Positions 7,858 through 16,844 of a stretch of 64,000 nt of DNA are shown here, in pieces. The DNA comes from JANPPS01 sp965246835. GTDB taxonomy: Bacteria > Pseudomonadota > Alphaproteobacteria > Acetobacterales > Acetobacteraceae. The notes below the pieces were generated by a model. That model ran no database searches and was not told the origin of the DNA. It saw nothing but the letters and a program-made list of their open reading frames with translations. Position 1 is the stretch's first letter; every line of letters starts with the position of its first letter. The translations under genes were made by a program, and so were the position numbers. The DNA is taken from assembly GCA_965246835.1 (NCBI GenBank), contig CBDFFQ010000001.1, forward strand, positions 2,914,001-2,978,000, written 5' to 3'.

Positions 7858-8634
7858 TCAGGTCAGCTCGACGACCACCGGTTCCATCGGCGCGAACTGC
7901 ACCTCCACCCGCGCCGGGCCGTCCAGCCACACCGGAAGCGTCACGCTGCCCAGCATCACGACCTGCCCGGCCTTCAGGCCCCCGAACGCCCCGGCCTCCG
8001 CCGATTGCGCGAGCCACGCCAGCGCCAGCATCGGATCGCCCAGCAACTCCAGCCCCCGGCCTTCGCCGGCGGGCGCGCCATCGATCGTCATGCGGCCCAG
8101 GATGTCTCGCAGATCGAGGCTGCGCCACTCGGTATAGGGAACGCCCAGGATTGTGCAGCCATGGTAGGCCCGGTCCGCCACCAAATGGGCGGCGCCGAAT
8201 GTGGCCACGTCGGCGTAGCGGTTCTCCACGATCTCGATCGCGGGCATCACCTCGCCCACCGCCGCCATCGCCTGCTCCCGCGTGCAGGGGCCGGCCGGCA
8301 AATCTTGCGCCAGATGCACCGCGAGCTCGCATTCGACGCCGGGCCGGATCATGCCGCTCAGGCTGATTGTGCTGCCAGACCCATGCAAACCGTCCGCCAC
8401 CATGAAGCCGGCGAGTGGCCCCGGCAGGCCGAGATACTCCTGCATCCGCCGGGTGGTGGCGCCGATCTTGAACCCGGCCGGCGGGACCGCCCCCAGCAAC
8501 CCGGCCATCGCCACCTGCGCCGCAACACCCTCATCGTGCGTAGAAGGCCCATCCGGGAAAGGCTGAAAAGGCACGCGTGGCCGTGCGCTCCGGGCAGCAA
8601 GCAGGCGTGTGGCCGTCAGGGCAGCATCAAACAT
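7858..8634 (-). CDS. 2-keto-4-pentenoate hydratase family protein
   Basis: A 258-residue member of the fumarylacetoacetate hydrolase superfamily, nearest to the 2-oxopent-4-enoate hydratase/2-oxo-hepta-3-ene-dioate hydratase group that adds water to dienols in meta-cleavage pathways of aromatic breakdown. Visible family features are FKIGATTRRMQEYLGL near residue 55, GVECELAVHL with its metal-binding Glu residues, MPAIEIVENRY, and the C-terminal GGLKAGQVVMLGSVT. No other meta-cleavage genes are nearby, so the true substrate is unknown. Its ATG lies eight bases inside the end of the upstream rRNA methyltransferase gene, indicating co-translation. Confidence 0.8.
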   Translation of the reverse strand: MFDAALTATRLLAARSARPRVPFQPFPDGPSTHDEGVAAQVAMAGLLGAVPPAGFKIGATTRRMQEYLGLPGPLAGFMVADGLHGSGSTISLSGMIRPGVECELAVHLAQDLPAGPCTREQAMAAVGEVMPAIEIVENRYADVATFGAAHLVADRAYHGCTILGVPYTEWRSLDLRDILGRMTIDGAPAGEGRGLELLGDPMLALAWLAQSAEAGAFGGLKAGQVVMLGSVTLPVWLDGPARVEVQFAPMEPVVVELT

Positions 8635-9751
8635 CGCGGGTCAACTCATACAACGCCACCGTCGCGGCGGCCGACACATTCAGGCTTTCCATCGTGCCCG
8701 GCATCGCAAGCCCCGCCAACTCGTCGCACGTCTCCCGCGTCAACCGCCGCAGCCCCGCCCCCTCGGCGCCCAGCACCAGCGCCACGCGACGCTGGGCGAA
8801 GCTGGTGCCGCGCAGCGCCGGGCCACCGGCATCCAGCCCCACGATCCAGAACCCGGCCGCCTTCAACGCGATTAAGGTCCGCGCCAAATTCACGGCGCGC
8901 AGCAGCGGCATGGTCTCCAGCGCGCCGGACGCCGCTTTGGCCAGCACCCCGGTCTCCTCCGGCGCATTCCGGTCCTGCGTGATCACGGCGGCGGCGCCGA
9001 AGGCCGCAGCGCTCCGCAACACGGCGCCGACGTTACGCGGGTCCGTCACCTGGTCCAGCACCAGCACCGGGCCCGGCCGTTCCAGCACGGCCGAAAGGGC
9101 GGGCGGCGCCAGCAGATCCGCCAGCAAAGCGGCGCCTTGATGCACCGTGTCCCGGCCCAGCAACTGGTCCAGCTTCGCGCGCGCGATCCGCTCCGCCGGC
9201 ACGGGCCAGGGCTGCGGCAGCCGCTCCAGCAGCGCAGCCTCGGCATCCTCCGTCAGTAGCAGCCGCTTGACCCGGCGCTGCGCATTGCCAAGCGCCGCCG
9301 CCACCGCGTGCGTGCCATGCAGCCACACGCTGCCGCGCGGCGCGCTATCCCGCGGTGCACGAGGCTCGGCTGCCCCGCCGTTCGTACCCGCAACTGCGAG
9401 CGGCGCCGGCGCGCGCAAAATCGGACGCTCGGGCACCGCGGATTCTACCGGAGCGGGGCGCGGCTGGCCCAGGCGCGGCTGATCGACAGCGGCCGGGCGG
9501 GGCCGCACGGGCCGGATCTCCGCCGGGTCCTTCGGACGGCTCGGCCGCGGGCCGCTGGCCTTGCGATCGCGCGCGGGCTCCGGCCGGGGGCCGGCTGACC
9601 GGGGGGCCGCGTCTCGCGAAACCACGGGCGCTCCCTCGCGCGGCGGTTGCGGGCCGCGTGGCGTGAAGCTGCCGGTGCGCGGCGGCCGCTTCGTCGTGTC
9701 ACGAGGTCCGGAGCCGGCATCGGCACCGGGGCGATATGGGGGCTTGCGCAT
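8627..9751 (-). CDS. rlmB: 23S rRNA (guanosine-2'-O)-methyltransferase, TrmH/RlmB family
   Basis: SpoU/TrmH-family 2'-O-methyltransferase, probably RlmB, which modifies a guanosine in 23S rRNA. All three family motifs are present: DPRNVGAVLRSAAAFG, LVLGAEGAGLRRL and MPGTMESLNVSAA, forming the trefoil-knot SAM site in the C-terminal half. Before it is the substrate-binding domain (VWLHGTHAVAAAL onward). The protein is 374 residues, about 130 longer than E. coli RlmB. The excess is an N-terminal tail rich in Pro, Arg and Ala that looks disordered and may contact RNA. The ATG at 9751 is preferred over 9805 because the earlier region gives unlikely sequence. It overlaps the hydratase gene by eight bases. 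Confidence 0.88.
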   Translation of the reverse strand: MRKPPYRPGADAGSGPRDTTKRPPRTGSFTPRGPQPPREGAPVVSRDAAPRSAGPRPEPARDRKASGPRPSRPKDPAEIRPVRPRPAAVDQPRLGQPRPAPVESAVPERPILRAPAPLAVAGTNGGAAEPRAPRDSAPRGSVWLHGTHAVAAALGNAQRRVKRLLLTEDAEAALLERLPQPWPVPAERIARAKLDQLLGRDTVHQGAALLADLLAPPALSAVLERPGPVLVLDQVTDPRNVGAVLRSAAAFGAAAVITQDRNAPEETGVLAKAASGALETMPLLRAVNLARTLIALKAAGFWIVGLDAGGPALRGTSFAQRRVALVLGAEGAGLRRLTRETCDELAGLAMPGTMESLNVSAAATVALYELTRDV

Positions 9752-9823
9752 CCGCCACCCTATACGCGGGACCCGGCAAATGAACCAGCATCCGCCAGCC
9801 GCCATCCGCGGTAATGGTCCACC

Positions 9824-10762
9824 ATGATCGCCCCGATATCCCCGCTATGGCTCCGCAGCGCCGACGGCACCCGCCTGCGCGCCGCCCATTGGCCCGGCCC
9901 CGGTCCGGTCATCCTGCTGCTCAACGGCCGCACCGAGTTCATGGAAAAACACGCGGAGGCCGTCGGCAGGCTGACCGGCCGCGGCTACGAAGTCTGGTCG
10001 ATGGACTGGCGCGGGCAGGGCCGCTCCGACCGCTTGCTGGCGGACCCAGTGCCCAACCACGTGCGCTCCTTCGCGGACTATCTCGCCGATCTGGACGCAT
10101 TGATCGCCGCCGCGCGGCCCGGGCTTCGGGGGCGGCGGCTCACGGCCCTCGGCATCTCGATGGGCGGTCACGTCGCGCTGCGGCATGCGGCGGCCTATCC
10201 CGGCGTGATCGAACGCCTCGTGCTATGCGCCCCCATGGTCGATTTCCCCCGCCCGCGCTGGGCCCGCGGCCACGCCGTTCAGGCCATCGCCAGCCTCAAT
10301 TGCCTCGTCCCGGGCCGGGCCGGACGGATCGGGCCCGGCACTCGCAAGCTGCCCGACCCGGCGCGGCCGTTCGCCGATAATCCTCTGACGTCCGACCCGG
10401 TGCGCTTCGCGGCCGACCTCGCATGGCTGCGGGAGCCTGGTCTGGCGGTCGGCGGCGCCACCTGGGGCTGGCTCCGCGCGGCCACGCAATCCATTGCGAC
10501 GCTGCGACGGCCGGGTGTCGCCGATCGCATCACCGCCCCGGCGCTGGCCCTGCTGGCCGGGCAGGACCGCATCGTGGACAACGAAGCCGCGCGCCGCTTC
10601 TTCGCGCGCCTGCCGGGGGCCACGCTCGTCGAGATCCCCGGCGCCAGGCACGAGCTGCTGCGGGAGCAGGACGCGGTCCAGGACCAGGTCTGGGCCGCCT
10701 TCGACCGCTTCATGGCCCCCACCACACCCCAGCCAGCGCCAGCAGCAACGGCGGCGGCATGA
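9824..10762 (+). CDS. Alpha/beta hydrolase, lysophospholipase (PldB-like)
   Basis: A 312-residue serine hydrolase resembling monoacylglycerol lipase/lysophospholipase L2. The nucleophile elbow is GISMGG (near residue 108). LLLNGRTEFMEK supplies the oxyanion loop, where the usual HG is replaced by NG, a known PldB variant. DRIVDNEAA likely carries the acid, and GARHELLRE the catalytic His. There is no signal peptide, so it is cytoplasmic. The tail is Pro/Ala-rich. Its last 53 bases overlap the 3' end of the convergent permease pseudogene. Confidence 0.82.
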   Translation: MIAPISPLWLRSADGTRLRAAHWPGPGPVILLLNGRTEFMEKHAEAVGRLTGRGYEVWSMDWRGQGRSDRLLADPVPNHVRSFADYLADLDALIAAARPGLRGRRLTALGISMGGHVALRHAAAYPGVIERLVLCAPMVDFPRPRWARGHAVQAIASLNCLVPGRAGRIGPGTRKLPDPARPFADNPLTSDPVRFAADLAWLREPGLAVGGATWGWLRAATQSIATLRRPGVADRITAPALALLAGQDRIVDNEAARRFFARLPGATLVEIPGARHELLREQDAVQDQVWAAFDRFMAPTTPQPAPAATAAA

Positions 10763-11952
10763 CCCACACACCCAACCGTAGGAACTGCCAAGCCCCGACG
10801 CGGACCCCCTCCCGCCGCAACGCCTGCAGCCACAGCAAGGTCGCCAGCGAGCCGGTCACCGACAGGTTGGGGCCCAGGTCGATCGCGATCAGCACCGCCG
10901 CCCGCACCCGCTCCGGCGCCTCCGCCAGCGCCACCACCCGCCCGGCCAGCAAGCCGGCTGGCAGGTTGTTCACGGCGTTGCTGGCCAGGGCCAACCCGGG
11001 TCCCGCCACCCACACGGCACAAGCTGCCGATTCCGCGGCAAAACCACGCAGCTCGCCCGCAAGCCAATTCGCGAACCCGGCCCATTCCAGCGCCTCCACC
11101 ATCACGAACAGGCCCGCGACCAGCGGCAACACGCCCCATGACAAGCCACGCACCGTCGTCCACCCGGACGAAGAACGACACCCCGGCGACCAGAGCCAAC
11201 GCCGAAATGGCCGCCACCAGCGTCGGCCCTCCGAGCTTCATGCCCAGGCCAGACGCGATCAGCAGCACGCAAGCGGCCGCGCCCAATCCGATCGCCGCCA
11301 GCCAGCCCCCGCGTGACAGCGGCGCCGCCTCGGCCGTCAGCGCGATCGGCGCCGAAAGGGACGCACGCTGCGTCCAGCGCAGCACCCCATACGTCGCGCC
11401 GATCGCCAGCGCCGAGGGCAGGGCGTAGCGCCGAAGCCAGTCGAGCAAGGGCGGCATCTGGCTGCCATAGATGACCAGGTTCGCCGGATTGGAGACCGGC
11501 AGCACGAAGCTCGCCGCATTCGCGACGAAGGCGCAGATGAACAAACACGGCAGGGGGTCCCGCACCTTCGCCGCGCGCGTGACCGCCAAGACCGCAGGCG
11601 TCAGCACCACGGCCGTCGCGTCGTTGGACAAAAACACCGTGACCACGACCCCCACGCCATACACCAGCGCGAACAGCCGGCGGGCCGAGCCCCGGGCGAG
11701 CCGGCTCGCGCGGGCGGCGAGGTGGTCGAACAGCCCCTCCTGCCGGGCCAGCTCGGCCAGCAGCATCATGCCGATCAGGAAGAGATAGACGTCCGTGCCA
11801 CGCAGGACGCCCGCGAGCGCCACGCCAGCCGGCAGCCCGGCCCCGACGATCGCCACGGCCCCCGCCACAGCCCACACCCATTCCGGCCACCCGAACGGCC
11901 GCACCAGCACCCCGAGCGCCACGAGCGCCGGGATCACCCAGAACGCCGTCAC
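10710..11952 (-). pseudogene. ArsB/NhaD-type permease, split by a frameshift
   Basis: A polytopic inner-membrane transporter of the ArsB/NhaD (ion transporter) superfamily. Family signatures are visible: YLFLIGMMLLAELARQEGLF, VFLSNDATAVVLTPAV, FVLPVSNPANLVIYG and, in the second half, ALASNAVNNLPAGLL with LGPNLSVTGSLATLLW. The two halves are in different frames. The first frame runs from 11952 to about 11150, where it loses homology after VRVDDG. The second resumes at RGLSWGVLPLVAGLF and ends at 10710. Removing one G near 11154 would give one continuous protein of about 413 residues, normal for the family. It could be a true pseudogene or a sequencing error in a G run. The start overlaps the HAD-ATPase gene by four bases. 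Substrate (arsenite, Na+/H+ or a carboxylate) is not decidable. Confidence 0.78.
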
Positions 11953-13652
11953 GCCGGCAGCGTGTAGCGCCGCTCGATCGCCTCCCGCACGGCCTCCCGC
12001 GCCTGCGCGGACGTCATATCGCCCTGCTCGATGGCCGCGACCTCGTCATGCAGCTCGCGATCCTTGATGCAGGACGCGATCCACGCCGAGAAATCGCCGC
12101 GGTGGCGATGGAACTGCCACGTGGCCTCGTCCACCCCCGCGCCCATCTCGATGAACATCATCAGGTTGGTCGCCCGCAAATTCAGCGCGCCGTCCGGGCC
12201 GCGAAAGAAGAAAGCGCGGTCGTCCCCGAGCTTGCCCTCGGCATATTTCCGCTGGTGCCGGCGCCGCGTGGCCTCCCCCGGGATCACGTCCAGGTGCCGC
12301 AGCGGCCCGGTGCGCGAAATCGTCAGCACCTGGCCACGCTCCACCGCCTCCGGCGCATCCGGCTCGGCGATCCCGGCCTCCCGGCAGAACAGCCCGATCG
12401 CGGCGCCGGCCTCGTCACCCACCGCCATCATGCGATCGACGCACGGCGCCACCCGGGCGGACAGCGCCTCCGGCCGGACCGTCACGAACAACACGCCGCT
12501 CAGCTCCGCCGGCAGGCCGGAGCCGCCGGGGTCATAGCCGTGCGGCAGCATGTGGTGCGCCTCGTCCACCACGATGAAGTGCGGCCGGCCCGTGCGGGCG
12601 CGCAACGCCAGCACCTCCGGCAGCAGCCCGGCAAAAAACGCCGGCCTATCCGCCACCTTCACGCCCAGCAGGTTCACCGCCACGTCCGTCCCAGATTTGC
12701 GCAGCAGGTCCAAAACCCTGTCCACATCCGGCGCCGCCTGGGGGGAGCCGATGCTGACCGCCGTGTCCAGATCGTCATAATCGCCCTCGGGATCGATCAC
12801 CAGCGTCTGGAACTTCGCTGCCGCCAGCCGTTCCAGCAACCCGGTCGTGAGCGTCGTCTTGCCGCCGCCGCTGGCACCCGCCAGCAGCAAGGTCTGCCGC
12901 GCCGGCACGATGTCGAGCGGCGGATCGCCCTCGCGTCCGGCGGCGAGCGAGACGCGCTGCCGTGCATTACCCTCATCGAGCTCCGCCAGATCGGTCTTCA
13001 ACAGGCGGTCGATCAACTCGGTCACGCCGGCGCCCCGCACTCCTTCCGTCACCATCACCGCCGCCTCCTTCAACCTTGGAAGGGCGTTGGCCACCGCGAC
13101 GGGCATGCCGCACAGGTCGAAGAAGGCAAAATCGTTCTCCGCGTCGCCCACCGCCACCACGTTCAGCGGCGAGATCTCCAGCTCCTCCAACGCCGCCCGC
13201 AGCCCGCTCTCCTTGTTGACCCCGGCCGGCAGCACCATCACGGCGCCCTTGTTGAACGTGATCTGCAGCTCGAGGCCGAGGTCCCGGATCGCCGCCAGGA
13301 CCTTGCCCTCATTCGGCTCCCAGCTCGCCACGATCGCCCGCCCGACCGACAGCGGCCACACCCCGGCCGCCTGCAACGCCGCCACGAACTCGGCGGAGGG
13401 CTCGGGCGCCAGCAACCGGGTTTCCTGCGTGTCGGGCCGGTAGATCACGGCGCCGTTCTCCGCCACCACCCGGTCGAACACCTCGAGATCGGGCATGACG
13501 CGGATGAGGTCATCGAGCTCCCGGCCGGTCACCAGGATCAGCTTGCGGTTGCTGGCCCGCAATCTCCGCAGGGCGTCGAGCGTCGGCGCGTCCACCTCGC
13601 CATCATGGGCGATGGTGCCGTCATAGTCGGTGGCGAGCGCGACGTAATGCAT
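11949..13652 (-). CDS. HAD phosphatase fused to HerA/DUF87-type P-loop ATPase
   Basis: A 567-residue fusion. Residues 1-220 are a Cof-type (HAD-IIB) phosphatase: DYDGT at 9-13 holds the nucleophile and general acid, VTGRE the second motif, and VGDAENDFAFF the metal-binding third motif. Residues 245-430 form a P-loop NTPase with Walker A GASGGGKTT (259-267), LVIDPEGDYDDLD and Walker B FIVVDEAHHM (359-368), like the DUF87/HerA ATPase core. The last 110 residues (AFFFRGPDGALNLRA to IKDRELHDEV) resemble a small domain found with sugar phosphatases, possibly DUF5752. Substrate is unknown, though a sugar phosphate is plausible given the polysaccharide genes that follow. It is upstream of, and overlaps by four bases, the broken permease gene. 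Confidence 0.75.
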   Translation of the reverse strand: MHYVALATDYDGTIAHDGEVDAPTLDALRRLRASNRKLILVTGRELDDLIRVMPDLEVFDRVVAENGAVIYRPDTQETRLLAPEPSAEFVAALQAAGVWPLSVGRAIVASWEPNEGKVLAAIRDLGLELQITFNKGAVMVLPAGVNKESGLRAALEELEISPLNVVAVGDAENDFAFFDLCGMPVAVANALPRLKEAAVMVTEGVRGAGVTELIDRLLKTDLAELDEGNARQRVSLAAGREGDPPLDIVPARQTLLLAGASGGGKTTLTTGLLERLAAAKFQTLVIDPEGDYDDLDTAVSIGSPQAAPDVDRVLDLLRKSGTDVAVNLLGVKVADRPAFFAGLLPEVLALRARTGRPHFIVVDEAHHMLPHGYDPGGSGLPAELSGVLFVTVRPEALSARVAPCVDRMMAVGDEAGAAIGLFCREAGIAEPDAPEAVERGQVLTISRTGPLRHLDVIPGEATRRRHQRKYAEGKLGDDRAFFFRGPDGALNLRATNLMMFIEMGAGVDEATWQFHRHRGDFSAWIASCIKDRELHDEVAAIEQGDMTSAQAREAVREAIERRYTLPA

Positions 13653-13706
13653 CCGGTCTGAACGGCGCCGTGCCCGTGGGGTTCATGGCGCCGCATGTGA
13701 CAAATG

Positions 13707-14393
13707 CTAGTTCGCGAGCCCCAGCGCGGCACGCACCTCTTGCCGCGCCGGCCCGAACTCCGCCAGGAAGCCCGGGTCGTTGAACAGCACCGCCGCCATC
13801 GCCGTCCCGGCCTGGCCGCCCGCCACCAGGTCCGACCGGAAATGCACGCCGCCGATCAGCCGGCTTTCGGCGTAGTCGAGCGCGCGATCGAAGATCTCCG
13901 CCCGCTTCTCCGGCACCATCGCCGCGACCACGATGCCCGTCATGCGGCTCAACGTCGTATGGCCCGAAGGGTAGGAGCCGCTGCTCGACAGCTTGATGCC
14001 CGGCTTCACCTCGGCGCTGCGCTGGAACGGACGGAGGTGGGCGAAGCCTTTCTTGGCCGGGTCGGTCACGACCTCCTCCGTCTCCGCGAGCCGGGCGAAC
14101 AGCTTGGCCAGCAGCGGCGTGCGCGCGGCCGTGAAGCCGTCACCGAGCACGGGGGTGAACATCACATACACGCTCTCCTCCACGTCGGCGGACGCGCGGG
14201 CCAGGCGCTCCGGCGTCCGGCTGGCTTGCGCCGCCAGCACCTCCGCCATCTCGGCCGCATCTTTCGCTCCGTCCTTCGGCGGCGGCGGCGCCAGCAGGGT
14301 CAGCAGGTCCACCTGCTTGGCCGTGAGGTACGGCGTCTCGGCAAGCGCGGGCATGGCGAACAGCATTGCGGCCAGCAACAGGGCTCTGATCAC
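13707..14393 (-). CDS. Class A acid phosphatase, PAP2 superfamily (secreted)
   Basis: A 228-residue periplasmic non-specific acid phosphatase (PhoN-like). An N-terminal signal peptide (ALLLAAMLFAMPALA) is followed by all three PAP2 motifs: KKGFAHLRP (K-x6-RP), PSGH within SYPSGHTTLS, and SRLIGGVHFRSD (SR-x5-H-x3-D). The start is a GTG at 14393 whose GTGA overlaps the stop of the epimerase gene, so the two are probably co-translated. Coupling of a secreted phosphatase to a nucleotide-sugar enzyme is unusual. It might dephosphorylate a lipid carrier or simply share the operon. Confidence 0.85.
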   Translation of the reverse strand: MIRALLLAAMLFAMPALAETPYLTAKQVDLLTLLAPPPPKDGAKDAAEMAEVLAAQASRTPERLARASADVEESVYVMFTPVLGDGFTAARTPLLAKLFARLAETEEVVTDPAKKGFAHLRPFQRSAEVKPGIKLSSSGSYPSGHTTLSRMTGIVVAAMVPEKRAEIFDRALDYAESRLIGGVHFRSDLVAGGQAGTAMAAVLFNDPGFLAEFGPARQEVRAALGLAN

Positions 14394-15331
14394 GGCGAAA
14401 ACTCCGGTTCGGTGGTGATGCGATGACGCCAGTCTTCCAGCACGTCCTGCACGGTCTGTGACCACGGAATGACCGGTGACCAGCCCAGCAATCGCCGCGC
14501 CGAACCGGCATCCCCGACGGCGCGCGGAATGTCGGCCGCGCGCAAGCGATCCGCCGCCGTCCGGACCTCCGCCGTGATCCCGGCCGCCGCGATCAGCTCC
14601 GCCAACACGTCCCCGACCCGGCGCGCCACGCCCGACGCGAGATTGAGAATGGTCCCGGCCGGCAACTCCGCCGCCAAACACGCCGCATACCCGGCGCACA
14701 CGTCCCTGACGTCGAGGAAATCCCGGAACGCGTCGAGCGCGCCCACCTCCAGCACCGGCGCCTGCTTCCCCGCTGCGATCCGCGCCACCTGCCGCGCAAA
14801 CGCCGGCACCACGAAGGCGGCGGACTGCCCGGGGCCCGTGTGATTGAACGGGCGCACCCGGATCACGCGCAACCCGTCCGCCGCCATGGCGCCCAGCGCC
14901 AGGTCCGCCGCGGCCTTGGTGGCGCCATAGGTGTTGAGCGGCGCCGGCACCGCCCGTTCATCCAGGGGTTCGCCGGGCCGGAAGCTCGCGCCATAGAGGT
15001 CGGCGCTGGAGACGAACAGCATCGTGGCGCCGGGCGCCTCCGCCACGATCGCGCGCGCCACCGTCAGCGTGCCGTGCAGGTTCACGTCCCAGGCGCGCCG
15101 CGGGTCCTGCTGCGCCTCGGGGATCGCAGCAATCCCGGCCAGATGCACCAGCGCATCCGGGGACCCGGCCGCGATCTCGGCGCGGACCGCGGCGCCGTCG
15201 GTCACGTCGGCGATCATGGCCGCGACCATCGCATCCGGGAACGCGGCGCGCAGCACGGGCATCAGGTGGCTGCCCACGAAGCCCGCGGCGCCGGTGACCA
15301 GGATGCGTCCAGGAGGCACCGGATGGGGCAT
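14390..15331 (-). CDS. rmd: GDP-6-deoxy-D-lyxo-4-hexulose reductase (RMD-like), SDR epimerase family
   Basis: An extended short-chain dehydrogenase of 313 residues. It has the NAD(P)-binding GAAGFVGSHL, the catalytic Ser in FVSSADLYG, and YGATKAAAD (Tyr/Lys). FNHTGPGQSAAFVVP is characteristic of the RMD branch, which reduces GDP-4-keto-6-deoxymannose to GDP-D-rhamnose. It follows gmd with no gap between stop and start, so the two steps of the pathway are encoded together. A GDP-L-fucose synthase (epimerase/reductase) is the main alternative, but the RMD-like signature makes GDP-D-rhamnose more likely. Confidence 0.7.
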   Translation of the reverse strand: MPHPVPPGRILVTGAAGFVGSHLMPVLRAAFPDAMVAAMIADVTDGAAVRAEIAAGSPDALVHLAGIAAIPEAQQDPRRAWDVNLHGTLTVARAIVAEAPGATMLFVSSADLYGASFRPGEPLDERAVPAPLNTYGATKAAADLALGAMAADGLRVIRVRPFNHTGPGQSAAFVVPAFARQVARIAAGKQAPVLEVGALDAFRDFLDVRDVCAGYAACLAAELPAGTILNLASGVARRVGDVLAELIAAAGITAEVRTAADRLRAADIPRAVGDAGSARRLLGWSPVIPWSQTVQDVLEDWRHRITTEPEFSP

Positions 15332-16315
15332 CTACCTGGCCATGCGGGCGCGATGCCGGGCGAGGTCGGCGTCCACCATCTCGGCCACCATCTCCGCCAG
15401 CGAGACCTCCGGCGTCCAGCCCAGGGCCTGCCGCGCCTTCGCCGCGTCCCCCAGCAGCACGTCCACCTCGGCCGGACGCATGAAGCGCGGGTCGATCTTC
15501 ACATGCTCCTGGTAGTCCAGCCCGACATGCATGAACGCCAACCGGCACAGCTCGCGGATGCTGGTGGTGACGCCGGTCGCGATCACGTAATCATCGGCCT
15601 TGTCCTGTTGCAGCATCAAATGCATGGCGCGCACGTAGTCCCGCGCATGCCCCCAATCCCGCTTGGCATCGAGGTTGCCGAGCGGCAATTCGTTGGCCAG
15701 CTCCAGCTTGATGCGGGCCACCCCGTCCGTCACCTTGCGGGTCACGAACTCGATGCCGCGCAGCGGGCTTTCATGGTTGAACAGGATGCCGGAGCTGGCA
15801 TGCAGGCCGAAGCTCTCGCGGTAGTTGACGGTCATCCAATGCGCATAGAGCTTCGCCACGCCGTAGGGGCTCCGCGGGTAGAATGGCGTGCGCTCGGACT
15901 GCATGGGCTCCTGGATCAGCCCGAACATCTCGCTGCTGCTGGCCTGGTAGAACCGCGCCTCGGGCCGGGCGATCCGCACGGCCTCCAGCACGTTGCCGGC
16001 GCCGAGCGCGGTCACGGTCCCGGTCAGCAACGGCTGCTGCCAACTGGCCGCGACGAAGCTTTGCGCCGCCAGGTTGTAGACCTCGTCCGGCTTATGGTCC
16101 TGCAGGATGCGGATCAGGCTGCTGAGGTCCGTAAGGTTGCCGTCCACGAGCTGCACGTGGTCCAGGATGCCCAACCAGCGCATCCGCTCCCCGATCACGT
16201 CCGACGAGGCGGAGCGGCGCATGAGCCCGATCACGGTATAGCCCTTGTTCAGCAGGAGCTGGGCCAGATAGGCGCCGTCCTGGCCGGTGACGCCGGTTAC
16301 GAGGGCTGTGGGCAT
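15332..16315 (-). CDS. gmd: GDP-mannose 4,6-dehydratase
   Basis: Converts GDP-D-mannose to GDP-4-keto-6-deoxy-D-mannose, the branch point to rhamnose, fucose and perosamine. Features in the 327-residue protein are VTGVTGQDGAYLA (cofactor loop), LNLAAQSFV-type sequence (YNLAAQSFVAASW), ASSSEMFG with catalytic Ser/Glu, YGVAKLYAHW with catalytic Tyr/Lys, GILFNHESPLRG, and the C-terminal RPAEVDVLLGDAAKA. The ATG at 16315 is chosen because it begins at the family's MxTALVTG start. A longer frame to 16948 is chance. Together with manC at 22.3 kb and the adjacent reductase it completes a route from mannose-1-phosphate to GDP-6-deoxyhexose. Confidence 0.93.
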   Translation of the reverse strand: MPTALVTGVTGQDGAYLAQLLLNKGYTVIGLMRRSASSDVIGERMRWLGILDHVQLVDGNLTDLSSLIRILQDHKPDEVYNLAAQSFVAASWQQPLLTGTVTALGAGNVLEAVRIARPEARFYQASSSEMFGLIQEPMQSERTPFYPRSPYGVAKLYAHWMTVNYRESFGLHASSGILFNHESPLRGIEFVTRKVTDGVARIKLELANELPLGNLDAKRDWGHARDYVRAMHLMLQQDKADDYVIATGVTTSIRELCRLAFMHVGLDYQEHVKIDPRFMRPAEVDVLLGDAAKARQALGWTPEVSLAEMVAEMVDADLARHRARMAR

Positions 16316-16411
16316 GCTGGTCCTGTGCTCCGGCCGTGAGGTATAGGGATGCGCCCGGTTAAACCAGCAATCGCCGCGCGTCCATCCGGCGGGAACGGAG
16401 CCATGCCAGCA

Positions 16412-16711
16412 ATGACTGTCGTATCGATCTGGGGCCGCCGCTTGGCGCTGGCCGTATACCGCATCGGGCGGCCGGTGCTGCGTCCCGTCGCCTGGCGGCT
16501 GCGGGCGTTCCTGACGGCAGAGCTGATGCTGGAGATGGCGGATCTGCGCGCCAAGCAGGACTTGATGCTCGCGCGCATGCAGTCCCAGAGCGCGCCCGGC
16601 GGGGACGCGGCGGCGCGGGATCCCGGAATGGCCCGAGTGTCGGAACGGCTGCTGCTGACGCTGGCACTGGAACAGCGGTGGCCCCATCGGACTGGACGCG
16701 GCGAAAGATGA
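16412..16711 (+). CDS. Small hypothetical protein, amphipathic helix rich
   Basis: A 99-residue protein with a basic amphipathic N-terminal half (RRLALAVYRIGRPVLRPVAW) and a helical stretch AELMLEMADLRAKQDLMLARM that could form a short coiled coil or membrane-surface helix. I do not recognise a named family. It is transcribed divergently from gmd and precedes the GGDEF-EAL gene. An alternative ATG nine bases upstream (16403) is possible, but the GGAG box at 16397-16400 is too close to it. Confidence 0.45.
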   Translation: MTVVSIWGRRLALAVYRIGRPVLRPVAWRLRAFLTAELMLEMADLRAKQDLMLARMQSQSAPGGDAAARDPGMARVSERLLLTLALEQRWPHRTGRGER

Positions 16712-16844
16712 TGTCGCACGCTGGCATGCGTGACATGCCGGAACAATACTGACGAAACCTATTAACTTTACCGAAACGTTTCGTGAATATAGTCGGCAGC
16801 GAGTGCCACGGAGCAGCCGCTCCCCCTTTGGGAAGCCCGACTGG

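Noticed and set aside
12048..13661. A 537-codon plus-strand frame opposite the HAD-ATPase gene
   Set aside because: The minus strand has intact phosphatase and Walker motifs and ends in overlaps typical of real genes.
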